From an uncultured Oscillospiraceae bacterium (lineage in GTDB: Bacteria > Bacillota_A > Clostridia > Oscillospirales > Oscillospiraceae), in contig CALWWO010000185.1 in NCBI GenBank assembly GCA_944385265.1, forward strand, positions 1-28,275: DNA of 28,275 bases, given 5' to 3'. The position numbers and the translations under genes were made by a program. Positions within the stretch are counted from its first letter, which is position 1. Every line of letters begins with the position of its first letter. Below the pieces are notes generated by a model, which saw nothing but the letters and a program-made list of their open reading frames with translations, had not been told where the DNA came from and did no database searches. This document shows positions 1 through 8,825 of this stretch, piece after piece.

Positions 1-83
1 GGTCCCGCTCCCGGATCATATCCCGGCGTACGAATACGAAAGATGTTGTCGTAGATCTCAAAGTGTTTGATGTAATCTGACAT
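1..83 (-). CDS. N-terminus of an unrecognised protein (partial)
   Basis: Only the first 27 codons lie in the window; the gene continues off the left edge. The start is an ATG at 81-83 (minus strand), preceded 7 bases upstream by a strong AGGAGGA-type ribosome binding site at 91-97. A good promoter stands in front of it (136-164). The readable peptide begins MSDYIKHFEIYDNIFRIRTP and has no signal peptide or membrane segment. It is too short to assign to a family. The start, ribosome binding site and promoter together make a real gene likely. Confidence 0.6.
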   Translation of the reverse strand, partial: MSDYIKHFEIYDNIFRIRTPGYDPGAG

Positions 84-135
84 AAGCTTTTCCTCCTGTA
101 ATAAAATTTTATTTATGCGCTATTCTGTTACATAT

Positions 136-164
136 ATTATACTTTTTATTTCCATTTAATTCAA
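136..164 (-). promoter_or_regulatory. Sigma-A-type promoter for the minus-strand gene at the left edge
   Basis: On the minus strand, TTGAAT (164-159) and a perfect TATAAT (141-136) are separated by exactly 17 bases. Transcription would start near 130, giving a leader of about 45 bases before the ATG at 83. The 84-398 gap is AT-rich and holds this promoter plus the divergent one at 241-269; I see no gene in it. Confidence 0.65.
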
Positions 165-240
165 TACCTTATTTGCCGTGCCACTTCTCTATTTTGAGCA
201 GTCTTTTTTACCGTATGGCAATGTCTGTACGCTTGACTCC

Positions 241-269
241 TTGACACAGTATTCTTCTTAATATAAAAT
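241..269 (+). promoter_or_regulatory. Sigma-A-type promoter for the glycosyltransferase gene
   Basis: A perfect TTGACA (241-246) and TAAAAT (264-269) are separated by 17 bases. Transcription would start near 276, leaving a leader of about 120 bases before the ATG at 399. It is divergent from the promoter at 136-164. I found no clear hairpin or riboswitch in the leader. Confidence 0.6.
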
Positions 270-398
270 AATTATAAGCTTTTATGCCCTTAAAGCTTGT
301 TTTTTACATGTATTGCCGTAAAATAATATACTGTATTTATTGTAGCCGTACCCGCAACTCGATGATTAGATTTTGAGAAAGGTGAAAAATAGCTTTAC

Positions 399-1511
399 AT
401 GAAAACACTGATTCTTACCTGCAATACCGGCGAAGGTCACAACTCTGCCGCAGGCGCACTTAAGGACGTTTTGGATTTAAGAGGATATCAGTGCGATATA
501 ACCGATTCTCTGCGTTTCCTATCTCCCAAAGTATCGAAATTCATCAGCCAATGGCATTCACGCGTATACAGATATGCGCCCAAGGCTTTCGGTAAGGGCT
601 ATTCCATAGCCGAAAACCACTCGTCTTTCATGGATAAAAAATCACCCATTTATCGTTTTCTTACCGCCGGTATGGGTAAATTGCACGACTTTATGCTTGA
701 AAACGGATATGACGTCGTAGTATGCGTCCATCCCTTTTCCGCTCTCATGCTGTCAAAGCTGGTCACAAAATACAAACCCGACATCTTAACAGGGTTTGTG
801 GCGACCGACTATACGTGCAGCCCGACCGTAGCCGACAGCAATATGGACGTATATTTCATCCCGCATCACAGACTGAAGGATGAATTTGTTTCCTGCGGGA
901 TACCTGAAGAAAAATTGTTTGCAAGCGGCATACCGGTCCGCCGCAGCTTTTATCATAAAATCGGTAAGCAGGACGCGAAGAAAGCGCTCGGTCTCCCTAC
1001 CGGCAAGCGCAATATTTTAATGATGTGCGGCAGTATGGGGTGCGGTCCCTTAGAAAAAGCCGCCGACGCTCTTTCTACCTCAATGCCGGACGATGTTATC
1101 CTTACGGTACTGTGCGGAAAAAATGAGCATCTGTACCGTCAGCTCTCAAAAAAGACCTACGATAACGTCCGCTTTCTTTCCTTTACGGACAAGATGTCTC
1201 AGCTTATGGATTCAGCCGAATTGTATATTACTAAAGCCGGTGGGTTAAGCGTTACTGAAGCCGCCGCTAAAAGGCTTCCTCTTGTTCTTATAGACGTTGT
1301 AAGCGGCTGTGAGACATACAACAAAAATTTCTTTGTAGATCTCAGCTGCGCTGTCTCAATCGGCTCTGCCGACGAATTTCCGTATACTGTAAACTCGCTT
1401 TTGTCCGATGAAAAGCTTTTGCGCTCATACTCTATATGTATGGAAAAAGAATTTAATCAGAACTCCGCTGAAGCTATCTGCGATTATATTGAAAAAGCGC
1501 GAGGCTGCTGA
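399..1511 (+). CDS. MGDG synthase/UgtP-type diacylglycerol glycosyltransferase
   Basis: GT-B glycosyltransferase of the MurG/MGDG-synthase superfamily (GT28). The N-terminal family motif GEGHNSAA lies at residues 11-18, where the family places its lipid-acceptor site. The C-terminal nucleotide-sugar loop is TKAGGLSVTEA at residues 278-288. Length (370 aa) fits UgtP/YpfP-like enzymes, which add sugars from UDP-glucose or UDP-galactose to diacylglycerol at the inner membrane face, for membrane glycolipids and lipoteichoic acid anchors. There is no transmembrane helix, as expected for a peripheral membrane enzyme. The ribosome binding site is modest (GAAAGGTG at 376-383, about 15 bases from the ATG). 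The gene is monocistronic, with a promoter at 241-269 and a terminator at 1535-1566. The exact sugar and acceptor cannot be read from sequence. Confidence 0.85.
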   Translation: MKTLILTCNTGEGHNSAAGALKDVLDLRGYQCDITDSLRFLSPKVSKFISQWHSRVYRYAPKAFGKGYSIAENHSSFMDKKSPIYRFLTAGMGKLHDFMLENGYDVVVCVHPFSALMLSKLVTKYKPDILTGFVATDYTCSPTVADSNMDVYFIPHHRLKDEFVSCGIPEEKLFASGIPVRRSFYHKIGKQDAKKALGLPTGKRNILMMCGSMGCGPLEKAADALSTSMPDDVILTVLCGKNEHLYRQLSKKTYDNVRFLSFTDKMSQLMDSAELYITKAGGLSVTEAAAKRLPLVLIDVVSGCETYNKNFFVDLSCAVSIGSADEFPYTVNSLLSDEKLLRSYSICMEKEFNQNSAEAICDYIEKARGC

Positions 1512-1534
1512 GTTCCCATATTTGACAGATAACA

Positions 1535-1566
1535 AAAATGCTCCAAGATGATTCTTGGAGCATTTT
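1535..1566. terminator. Bidirectional intrinsic terminator between convergent genes
   Basis: A 13-bp perfect stem, AAAATGCTCCAAG (1535-1547) with CTTGGAGCATTTT (1554-1566), and a 6-base loop. The A-rich left flank and T-rich right flank let it work in both directions. It sits between the glycosyltransferase (plus) and the uridine-kinase-like gene (minus), whose 3' ends converge here. Confidence 0.88.
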
Positions 1567-1574
1567 AGCTTTTT

Positions 1575-2654
1575 CTAATTCATGACGATATCGCATTTAT
1601 CTGCGATATCATAGCTTTCTATATACTCGTTTTCCAACGGGATCCAGCGGCTTGTGAAGTTTTTCAACATATTTTCACCGTTTCGTTTAAGTATCCTTTT
1701 AATCTGTTCTCCGCTCTCAATATCGAAAAACAGCTTCAGGTCATATTTTGCCGTAATTTTCGGATGGAGCGAATACGCTCCATCAACTATTATTATATTA
1801 CTACTGCCTACTGCCCTAAAATCGCTGAGCGCCATTTTGGAGCAGTCGAAAACGTTATATTGAAATTTATCGCCGGAATTCAATTTTTCAGAGACCTCTT
1901 CGTTAAACCGCTCATAATGAACGTTGCCGCCCGGCGTTGAGAATCTCTCGGTTTTTCTCAACTCGATCGGAAGAAAAAAGTCGTCCATATGTACGACGTC
2001 CGCTCCGAACGTCTCGCTCATCAGAGCGGCGAATGAGCTTTTGCCTGACGCAGATCTGCCGTCCGCTGCTATGACGCACCTGCCCTTTTCGAGCAGTATC
2101 GCGCCGATACGCGAAATCACCGGGTACAGCCTCTCATACTCTTTTAGCATAACGCGGTATGCGGGCTGATAACGCTTTTTATATTCTGCGCTGTGACTGA
2201 CGGCAGGATATCCGGCTCGCCTATAGCTGTCTAAATATTTTTCAACCTTCTGTTCGCTAAACGGCGTTTTTCCGTCCGATGCGAGCGCTCGAAGCTCACA
2301 AAACGCTTTTTCAAGCAACTCTGCACTGCCCTTATTATAGTGCGATGTAGCGATAAACATATCCGCGATAAGTCCCGCCGGCAGGTTTCGCGCCTCGCTG
2401 CTGTTTAAATAAAACCGCATATAGCCCCCGCCGATATCCTCAAACGCATTTCTATCTTCAATCGCGGCACACTCCTCGAGCTCTGTCTGTATGCGTCTTA
2501 TGCAGCCTTCTCTGTCTTCCACAAGATGCTCGCTTCCGTAAACCGCCTGATATATCAGCTTAACCGCGTCCTCTACTCCCATTTGAGGGTATTTTTTTAT
2601 ATGCTCAAGCAGAATATCTCTCATAATGCGCTTTCCCGCTCCTTTCCGCTGCAT
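1575..2654 (-). CDS. Uridine-kinase-like P-loop protein with an extra N-terminal domain
   Basis: The C-terminal half is a P-loop phosphoryl-transfer domain of the uridine kinase/phosphoribulokinase type. It has Walker A DGRSASGKSS (about residues 198-207), an MDDFF motif about 20 residues later, and a STPGGNVHYERF stretch typical of these kinases. The N-terminal ~180 residues (including AVYGSEHLVED) form a separate domain that I do not recognise, so this is a fusion rather than a canonical Udk (about 210 aa). The substrate is unknown. The start is uncertain: ATG at 2654 has AGGAG 10 bases upstream; ATG at 2624 has AGGAG at a longer distance and begins MRDILLEHIKKY, where the domain seems to start; the longest frame (2681) has no ribosome binding site. 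It stands alone between two hairpins. Confidence 0.75.
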   Translation of the reverse strand: MQRKGAGKRIMRDILLEHIKKYPQMGVEDAVKLIYQAVYGSEHLVEDREGCIRRIQTELEECAAIEDRNAFEDIGGGYMRFYLNSSEARNLPAGLIADMFIATSHYNKGSAELLEKAFCELRALASDGKTPFSEQKVEKYLDSYRRAGYPAVSHSAEYKKRYQPAYRVMLKEYERLYPVISRIGAILLEKGRCVIAADGRSASGKSSFAALMSETFGADVVHMDDFFLPIELRKTERFSTPGGNVHYERFNEEVSEKLNSGDKFQYNVFDCSKMALSDFRAVGSSNIIIVDGAYSLHPKITAKYDLKLFFDIESGEQIKRILKRNGENMLKNFTSRWIPLENEYIESYDIADKCDIVMN

Positions 2655-2717
2655 GATACATGTGCTCCTGTAAAAATACATAGCCGTTCGCGCTTTAGTT
2701 CGTATCCGGTACGACAG

Positions 2718-2751
2718 CAGGGCTTGATCCGCGATGTGAGATCAAGCCCTG
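2718..2751. terminator. Strong hairpin downstream of the hydrogenase gene
   Basis: A 12-bp perfect stem, CAGGGCTTGATC (2718-2729) and GATCAAGCCCTG (2740-2751), with a 10-base loop. A TTTTCCTT tract follows on the plus strand only, so it reads best as a plus-strand terminator. The nearby transcript, however, is the hydrogenase operon on the minus strand, where no U-tract follows. It may act as a 3'-end stabiliser or a block against antisense transcription. Confidence 0.55.
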
Positions 2752-2872
2752 TTTTCCTTATCAAAAGGTTTCTATGCCGTGCTTTATTTTCGGAGAGAGT
2801 TGGTCTTATCTCCGCGCGATGTTAAGTACTGCGCGCTTTCTTACAACTCTTCCACAAAGCCGGTTTACATCT

Positions 2873-4567
2873 TTATTTTGAAGCCTTGGAGAGATAATCA
2901 ACGTGGAGCAGCTCATGCTCTCTGCCTTTGAGCATACCGTCATACAGCGCCGTCATGACCGGGTTCTCCTCAGAGCGTTTTATACTGCTCATCCTATCTG
3001 CGCTGTAGAGCCCGTCGCCTCTCTTCGCCTTTTCCTCATTTGAGACGAACGGCTGACCGCCGCCGCTTACGCAGCCGCCGGGACATGCCATGACTTCTAC
3101 GAAATCAAAATGCTCGCCCGCTTTTATACGCTGTATCAGCGTTTCAGCGTTACCAAGACCGCTTACGATGCCTATACGCAGCGTCTTATCGCCGACCTTT
3201 ATGCTGGTTTCCTTAACGCCTTTCATACCTCTTACGCCCTGATATGAAAGCTTAAGAAGTCCCGCGTTCGTCTTATCCGTCGATATCCTTCTCAGGACAG
3301 CCTCAGTCACGCCGCCCGTTACGCCGAATATAACGCCGGCGCCCGTCGTCGTTCCGAACGGCATATCTATGGCTTCGGGCTGGAGTTCACTGAATACTAT
3401 ACCCGCCTCTTTTACCATTCTGATAAATTCCTGAGTCGTTATGACATAGTCCACAGATGGCTTGCCGTTGACCTTAAACTCTTCTCTTGCAGACTCAAAT
3501 TTCTTTGCCGTACACGGCATGAGCGCAACATGGACATGCTTTTTGGGCGAATTTTCGTTCTGTACGCGCATAACGGAGGCAAACATCTGCATTGGGGATT
3601 TCGACGTTGAGACGTGCGGCATAAGCTCCGGATATTTTTCCTCACAGAAGCGAACCCAAGCGGGGCAGCATGAGGAGAACATCGGTATATCATGTTCTTT
3701 TTCAACATATTCCAAAAGCTCAGCCGATTCTTCGAGTATCGTAAGATCTGCGCCCGTAGCAGTGTCATAAACCTCGTCAAAGCCCAGTCTTCTGAGAGCC
3801 GCGACTATCAAAGGCATCGCATTTTCATTGCTATAAAGTCCAAGTTCTTTGCCTATAGATACCCTTACTGCCGGCGCGATTTGGACAGTGACTTTCGTGT
3901 CCTTATCATCAAGGCATTTCCAGACCTTTTTAACGTCGCTTTTCACCACGATTGCACCGGTGGGACATGCGGCTGCGCACTGTCCGCAGCCAACGCACTG
4001 CGTCTGTGCGATAGGTACGTCAAACGCCGTGCTGATTTTCATTTTAGAGCCGCGGTGCGTAAAATCTATCGCGCCGACATGCTGTATCTCACTGCAGGTC
4101 CTTACGCAGTCGCCGCAGAGTATGCATTTACCATGGTCGATGGTTATACACAGCGATGAATCGTCAACGTCGTCCTTACGCGCCGTATTTGGGAAGCGCA
4201 CTCCCTCGATATTAAAGCGCATTGCCAGATCCTGAAGCTTACAGTTCGTGTTATTTTGACACGTGGTGCAATCACGGCAGTGATTGGCAAGCAATAGTTC
4301 GAGGATCATTTTTCTATATTTCCTGAGACGCGGTGTATTCGTCTTTATCTCCATTCCCGCTCTCGGCGGGGTAGAGCACGCTGCCTGTATCCCGCCCCAG
4401 TTATCTTCTACCATGCACATACGGCATGCTCCGTATGTTGACAACTCGGAGTGGAAACAGAATGTCGGCATTTTTATATCGACCTTGCGGATAAGCTCCA
4501 AAAGATTCTTTTCCCCATTTATTTCAACAGGGATATCGTCTATTAACATATATTCTTTTGCTTCCAT
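2873..4567 (-). CDS. hydA: [FeFe] hydrogenase catalytic subunit (HydA/HndD type, NAD(P)-linked)
   Basis: Catalyses reversible H2 formation. Domain order over 564 aa: N-terminal plant-type [2Fe-2S] (Cys37, 48, 51, 64); His-Cys [4Fe-4S] site (His96, Cys100, 103, 109); two 4Fe-4S motifs (Cys148/151/154/158 and Cys191/194/197/201); then the H-cluster domain. H-cluster signatures are L1 FSSCCPAW (297-304), L2 MPCTAKKFE (350-358) and L3 EVMACPGGCVSGGGQP (491-506), followed by the small-subunit-like tail. L1 has Ser in place of the usual first Thr; all cluster ligands and the proton-relay Cys300 are present. The architecture matches HndD-like group A enzymes. It is cytoplasmic, with no signal peptide. 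The ATG lies one base after the stop of the NuoF-like gene, and its ribosome binding site is inside that gene's end. With the two upstream subunits it should form a HydABC-type complex, possibly electron-bifurcating (inference). Confidence 0.95.
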   Translation of the reverse strand: MEAKEYMLIDDIPVEINGEKNLLELIRKVDIKMPTFCFHSELSTYGACRMCMVEDNWGGIQAACSTPPRAGMEIKTNTPRLRKYRKMILELLLANHCRDCTTCQNNTNCKLQDLAMRFNIEGVRFPNTARKDDVDDSSLCITIDHGKCILCGDCVRTCSEIQHVGAIDFTHRGSKMKISTAFDVPIAQTQCVGCGQCAAACPTGAIVVKSDVKKVWKCLDDKDTKVTVQIAPAVRVSIGKELGLYSNENAMPLIVAALRRLGFDEVYDTATGADLTILEESAELLEYVEKEHDIPMFSSCCPAWVRFCEEKYPELMPHVSTSKSPMQMFASVMRVQNENSPKKHVHVALMPCTAKKFESAREEFKVNGKPSVDYVITTQEFIRMVKEAGIVFSELQPEAIDMPFGTTTGAGVIFGVTGGVTEAVLRRISTDKTNAGLLKLSYQGVRGMKGVKETSIKVGDKTLRIGIVSGLGNAETLIQRIKAGEHFDFVEVMACPGGCVSGGGQPFVSNEEKAKRGDGLYSADRMSSIKRSEENPVMTALYDGMLKGREHELLHVDYLSKASK

Positions 4568-4568
4568 A

Positions 4569-6440
4569 TCATTTCTCCTCTATCGCACCGAACGGACATG
4601 TCTCAACACATGCGCCGCACTTGATACATTTAGTCTGATCTATTACGAAAGGCTCTTTTATCTTACCGCTGATCGCGCCCACCGGACATACGCGAGAGCA
4701 CTTTGAGCAACCCTTACACTTGTCCGCGACGATGGTGATTTTTTTGAGTTTCTGACACGCACCAGCCGGGCATCTCTTCTCCCTTATATGCGCCTCATAC
4801 TCCTCACGGAAGTTCTCTATCGTGCTGACGACAGGAGAAGCGGCCGATTTACCAAGCCCGCACAGCGCCGTTGCAGAAATAGTCTCGGCAAGCTCTAAAA
4901 GCAGATCGATGTCGCCCTCTTGTCCGTTACCGGCTACGATGCGCTCCAGTATCTCCAGCATACGGCGCGTACCCTCGCGGCACGGCACGCATTTTCCGCA
5001 GGATTCATTCTGCGTAAAGTTCATAAAGAATCTCGCGACCTCTACCATACAGGTGTTGCTGTCCATGACGACAAGTCCGCCGGAGCCGATCATCGCTCCC
5101 GCTTTCTTGAGAGAATCAAAGTCAAGCGGAAGATCCAGATCTTTTTCCGTAAGACAGCCGCCTGACGGTCCGCCTATCTGAACGGCCTTGAAATCTCCGC
5201 CGCGCATGCCGCCGCCGACATCAAAGATGACTTCGCGCAGCGTCGTTCCCATAGGAACTTCTATAAGACCCGTATTTTCTATATTGCCTGTAAGCGCAAA
5301 CGCCTTTGTGCCGGGGCTGTTTTCCGGTCCTATCGTTTTATACCAGTCGGCGCCGTTTAAGATAATAAGCGGTACATTTGCATAGGTCTCGACGTTATTG
5401 AGTACTGTGGGCATATCAAAAAGTCCATGCTCGACCGTTCTCGGCGGTTTTACACGAGGCATGCCTCTCTTACCCTCTATCGACGCCGTAAGAGCGCTGC
5501 CCTCGCCGCAGACAAACGCGCCTGCGCCTCTGTTTATATGTATATCGAAGTCAAATCCGCTGCCAAGGATATTCTTACCAAGCAACCCAAGCTCTTTCGC
5601 CTGCGCTATCGCCGCTTCAAGTCTTGATACGGCGAGAGGATACTCCGCTCTTACGTAAATATAACCCTCGCTCGCTCCGCATGCAAGTCCGGCGATCATC
5701 ATGCCCTCCAGCATACGGTGGGGGTCGCCTTCCATTATGCTTCTGTCCATAAACGCGCCGGGGTCGCCCTCGTCGCCGTTACAGACGATATATTTCTGCT
5801 CTGCGTTCTGACGTTTCACCTGCGACCATTTGCGACCTGCCGGGAATCCGCCGCCGCCTCTGCCGCGAAGATTTGAATTGCTTATCTCCTCGATTATCTC
5901 ATCGGCGCTCATATCAAACAGGGCTTTTTCAAACGCTGAGTACCCATCCATACCCAGATATTCGTTTATGGAAAGCGCGTCTATATTCCCGCAATGCTCA
6001 AGAACGAGACGCGTCTGCTTTTTATAGAAGGGGATCTCATTTTCTTCCTTATACACCACGCCGTTTTTCTGGAAAGCAAGGCGCTCGATATGCTCGCCCT
6101 TAAGTATAGTCTTTTCAACTATTTCTTCGCAGTCGTCAAGCGTGACCTTTGTATAAAGATATCCCTCAGGCTCGATACGAACGAGCGGACCCATTTCACA
6201 GAAACCGTGGCAGCCGCTCTTCTTCATGGCTATCTCATCGCTATGCGGTTCTTTTTGCAGCTCTACCGAACATTTTATTCCTTTTTTCTCGATAAGCTCT
6301 TTTAGTTTGTCAAATATTTGCAGTGAGCCGCTTGAAACGCATCCCGTTCCGGCACATATAAGTATCTGCCTCTCCTGCGCCGCTGCCGAAGCTTTGTATA
6401 TTTTTCTAAGCTCGGCAAGCTCTTTTCTGTTCTTTAACAT
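4569..6440 (-). CDS. hydB: NuoF-like NAD(P)H/FMN subunit of the hydrogenase (HydB/HndC)
   Basis: Flavin subunit that passes electrons between NAD(P)H and the hydrogenase. Domains over 623 aa: N-terminal thioredoxin-like [2Fe-2S] (Cys29, 34, 77, 81); FMN/NADH-binding NuoF core with GRGGGGFP (193-200) and NGDEGDPGAF (221-230); the N3-type 4Fe-4S site SCGKCVPC plus Cys527; and a C-terminal pair of 4Fe-4S motifs (Cys575/578/581/585 and Cys605/608/611/615) to connect to HydA or ferredoxin. The added N- and C-terminal iron-sulphur domains distinguish it from complex I NuoF and match HydB/HndC. The start is ATG at 6440, one base after the NuoE-like stop, with GGGAGGA just upstream. It is translationally tied to its neighbours. 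Confidence 0.94.
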   Translation of the reverse strand: MLKNRKELAELRKIYKASAAAQERQILICAGTGCVSSGSLQIFDKLKELIEKKGIKCSVELQKEPHSDEIAMKKSGCHGFCEMGPLVRIEPEGYLYTKVTLDDCEEIVEKTILKGEHIERLAFQKNGVVYKEENEIPFYKKQTRLVLEHCGNIDALSINEYLGMDGYSAFEKALFDMSADEIIEEISNSNLRGRGGGGFPAGRKWSQVKRQNAEQKYIVCNGDEGDPGAFMDRSIMEGDPHRMLEGMMIAGLACGASEGYIYVRAEYPLAVSRLEAAIAQAKELGLLGKNILGSGFDFDIHINRGAGAFVCGEGSALTASIEGKRGMPRVKPPRTVEHGLFDMPTVLNNVETYANVPLIILNGADWYKTIGPENSPGTKAFALTGNIENTGLIEVPMGTTLREVIFDVGGGMRGGDFKAVQIGGPSGGCLTEKDLDLPLDFDSLKKAGAMIGSGGLVVMDSNTCMVEVARFFMNFTQNESCGKCVPCREGTRRMLEILERIVAGNGQEGDIDLLLELAETISATALCGLGKSAASPVVSTIENFREEYEAHIREKRCPAGACQKLKKITIVADKCKGCSKCSRVCPVGAISGKIKEPFVIDQTKCIKCGACVETCPFGAIEEK

Positions 6441-6441
6441 G

Positions 6442-6918
6442 TCAGCATTCCTCCCTAAGTTCTTTCAAAAGCTCGGACGCCTTGTCCGGCGTCATCTTCG
6501 GGTAAACCTTGTCGTTCACAGTCATTACAGGCGCAAGCCCGCAAGCGCCGAGACATGAAACAGTTTCTACAGTAAAGCACAGATCGTCCGTCGTCTTCTT
6601 TTCTTCAGAAAGACCAAGATCGCTTCTTAATCTGTCCAATATCGGGATGGATTTTCTGACATGACAAGCTGTCCCATCGCACACCTTTATTATGAATTTG
6701 CCTTTCTTTTCAAGTGAAAAATTCTCGTAAAACGTCGCTACGCTGTACAGCCTCGCCGAGCTCACATTCAATCTGCTCGCTATATGGTCAAACAACTCGC
6801 GTGGCAAATAGTGATACCGCTCCTGAACTTCCTGAAGGATTGTGATGGTATTCCTTTCATCGCACCCGACCTTATCGATGATCGCATCGATTTCTTCAAA
6901 ATTCGGTGTTTTCTGCAT
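6442..6918 (-). CDS. hydC: NuoE-like [2Fe-2S] subunit of the hydrogenase (HydC/HndA)
   Basis: Thioredoxin-fold ferredoxin subunit (158 aa) that carries electrons next to the flavin subunit. The four cluster ligands are Cys80 and Cys85 (CDGTAC) and Cys122 and Cys126 (CLGAC), the NuoE pattern. An N-terminal helical part includes the family stretch LPRELFDHIASRL. It is the first gene of the three-gene hydrogenase operon, so its 5' region should carry operon control. AAGGAG stands about 8 bases before the ATG at 6918. The gene directly upstream is rex, in the same orientation with a 136-base gap. Confidence 0.93.
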   Translation of the reverse strand: MQKTPNFEEIDAIIDKVGCDERNTITILQEVQERYHYLPRELFDHIASRLNVSSARLYSVATFYENFSLEKKGKFIIKVCDGTACHVRKSIPILDRLRSDLGLSEEKKTTDDLCFTVETVSCLGACGLAPVMTVNDKVYPKMTPDKASELLKELREEC

Positions 6919-7054
6919 TGGTTTCTCTCCTTATCTATTATATTTGAATATCTTATCCTTTTTGATTAACATAGATTTTGCTTTTAAATCACATTTGCCG
7001 CGCACTTGATCAAGCGCTTTTCCGCAAAGTTTGTTTTTCCTTCTTCTTTTTGCG

Positions 7055-7690
7055 TCAAGACGCCTCCCGACAGTTTAAGTTCATAGATAAAACGGCAAGA
7101 GAGAGCGCAAGATTTTCATTTTCCACTATCACTCTTTTTGGAGCGACTACTTTTGTAGGTGCAAAATTCCAGATTGCCGAAATATTGTTTTTTACCAAAA
7201 GATCGCATATCGACTGCGCCGATTTTGCAGGTACTGCGATTATACCGATCTTTACATCCACTTCTTTACAGTACATATCCAGCTTGTTGAGCATGAATAT
7301 CTGTTTACCGCTGTCTGTAACGCCAACTTTCTCCGCGTCATTATCAAACGCCGCTGGTATTTCAAGTCCGTATTCCGAAAACCCATCATACTCCAGCAGC
7401 GCTTTCCCTAATTTTCCCGCTCCTATAATCACTGCTGTACGCTTATTCTTCTGCCCAAGATAAGTTTCCAGCTTGTCTATCAATTCGCTTACTATGTATC
7501 CTGTTTTAGGTCTGCCCGCGCCGCTGGCTGCGCTCAAATCCTTGCGCACCTGAACCTCTCCGTATCCCAGTGCTTTTGCTATTGCAGTCGCTGAAATATT
7601 GCTGTCCGCGTCTTTGGGCAAGGACCTCAAATAACTCAGGTAATGCGGGAGTCTCCCCACCGTCGCCCTTGAAACAGTATTTAGTTTCAT
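7055..7690 (-). CDS. rex: Redox-sensing transcriptional repressor Rex
   Basis: Rex senses the NADH/NAD+ ratio and represses fermentation and hydrogenase genes when NADH is low. The 211-aa product fits the family. It has an N-terminal winged helix (ISATAIAKALGYGEVQVRKDLS, DNA-contacting), a GRPKTGY hinge, and a Rossmann NAD-binding domain starting at VIIGAGKLG (about 90-98). The C-terminal swapped helix includes WNFAPTKV. I place the start at ATG 7690, which has GGAG 8 bases upstream; an in-frame GTG at 7699 overlaps that ribosome binding site. Lying directly before the hydrogenase operon, it is the likely regulator of that operon and possibly co-transcribed with it. Confidence 0.93.
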   Translation of the reverse strand: MKLNTVSRATVGRLPHYLSYLRSLPKDADSNISATAIAKALGYGEVQVRKDLSAASGAGRPKTGYIVSELIDKLETYLGQKNKRTAVIIGAGKLGKALLEYDGFSEYGLEIPAAFDNDAEKVGVTDSGKQIFMLNKLDMYCKEVDVKIGIIAVPAKSAQSICDLLVKNNISAIWNFAPTKVVAPKRVIVENENLALSLAVLSMNLNCREAS

Positions 7691-7898
7691 AAATATCACT
7701 CCAAGCAGCTTTTTGCATATTATTATTCTTCGATATTTTAACTCTGTTTCAGCTATCTTGGAATTATAAGATAAGCATATCGGTATTATGTTTATCGATA
7801 TACCCCTAATCTCTATATCCCCGTGCCAAGCAGTACTACGCTTTTAGGAAGGCAATGTCGTTTTTTATCTACTTTTTTCTTTAAATACTTCCTTATTT

Positions 7899-8825
7899 TC
7901 ATTTAAAAATACGGTTTTTCGAATTATAAAGTTCTTCCACAAAAAGCTTGTCAAGGTTACTAAGGTTGTAATCCTTTCTGTATATCAGCACGTCTTTATA
8001 TACCTTTTTATTATCGCTCAATTCACGCTGCACGAGGTCGTAACACGAAAGCAGTCTTTCCGGTATTGGAGATACACGCATAAAGGTCTCGCGATTTTCG
8101 CACAACAGATCGAACTGCGCCCCGCGCTCAAACACAAATATCCTGTGCTTTATATCGTCTGTCAGCTCCTCTTTTTTTACTGATGAGATCGGAAGCGACG
8201 GAACTGACGGATCGGCGTGGGCAATCTCTGTAAACGGGCGCAGATCCTCAAAGCATATTTTTTCTTTTTGCGCCAGAGGATGCTCCCTGTGCATAAGCAG
8301 CACATATCGAAATTCCACTACCGTTTCGTAGCTCAGTCCTTTTTCCTCAAGCTCTCCCTTAAAATACTTATCATAATTTTCCGCATAGCGAATCACGCCC
8401 AGCTTATAGTCGGAGTGAAGGATGTTGTTCATCGCCTGGACCGAATTGGTCTCCATGTAAAGCAACTCTGACGGACGCTCTTTCTCCACCCGCTTTGAGA
8501 AATTTGCAAACGCATCTGAAATATAGCTTGCACGCGGCACGGAGATTGAAAATCTCTGTTTTTTGGGAAATCCTTTTTTATAGATCGACTCCACTTCGTC
8601 GATCTGCTGCAATATCTTTTTCGCATATTGGAGGAAAACTTCTCCCTCCGGCGTGACAAACATGCCCTTTGCCGTTCTGTCAAATATTGTAATGCCCAGC
8701 GATGCCTCAAGATCCTTTATTGCACGGCTTAGATTAGGCTGCCCCATCATCAATATTTCAGAAGCCTTGTTTATAGAGCCGACTTTTGCGATTTCAACAG
8801 CGTATTTAAGATGCGTTATATTCAT
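7899..8825 (-). CDS. LysR-family transcriptional regulator
   Basis: LysR regulator of 308 aa with an N-terminal winged helix-turn-helix: NITHLKYAVEIAKVGSINKA then ASEILMMGQPNLSRAIKDLE (residues 2-40). A linker helix and a two-lobed periplasmic-binding-protein-like effector domain follow. The ligand is unknown. The ATG at 8825 has AGGAGAGG about 9-16 bases upstream. LysR regulators usually control a divergent neighbour, but the next element upstream is a 400-base spacer and tRNA-Thr, so the target is not obvious. It is a separate unit from rex (a 208-base gap without a clear terminator). Confidence 0.9.
   Translation of the reverse strand: MNITHLKYAVEIAKVGSINKASEILMMGQPNLSRAIKDLEASLGITIFDRTAKGMFVTPEGEVFLQYAKKILQQIDEVESIYKKGFPKKQRFSISVPRASYISDAFANFSKRVEKERPSELLYMETNSVQAMNNILHSDYKLGVIRYAENYDKYFKGELEEKGLSYETVVEFRYVLLMHREHPLAQKEKICFEDLRPFTEIAHADPSVPSLPISSVKKEELTDDIKHRIFVFERGAQFDLLCENRETFMRVSPIPERLLSCYDLVQRELSDNKKVYKDVLIYRKDYNLSNLDKLFVEELYNSKNRIFK

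Noticed and set aside
7022..7050. A rex or hydC terminator in the rex-hydC gap
   Set aside because: The T-rich stretch lies on the wrong strand for rex and the only clean dyad (7005-7014) has no T-tract, so a terminator is not supported and co-transcription stays possible.
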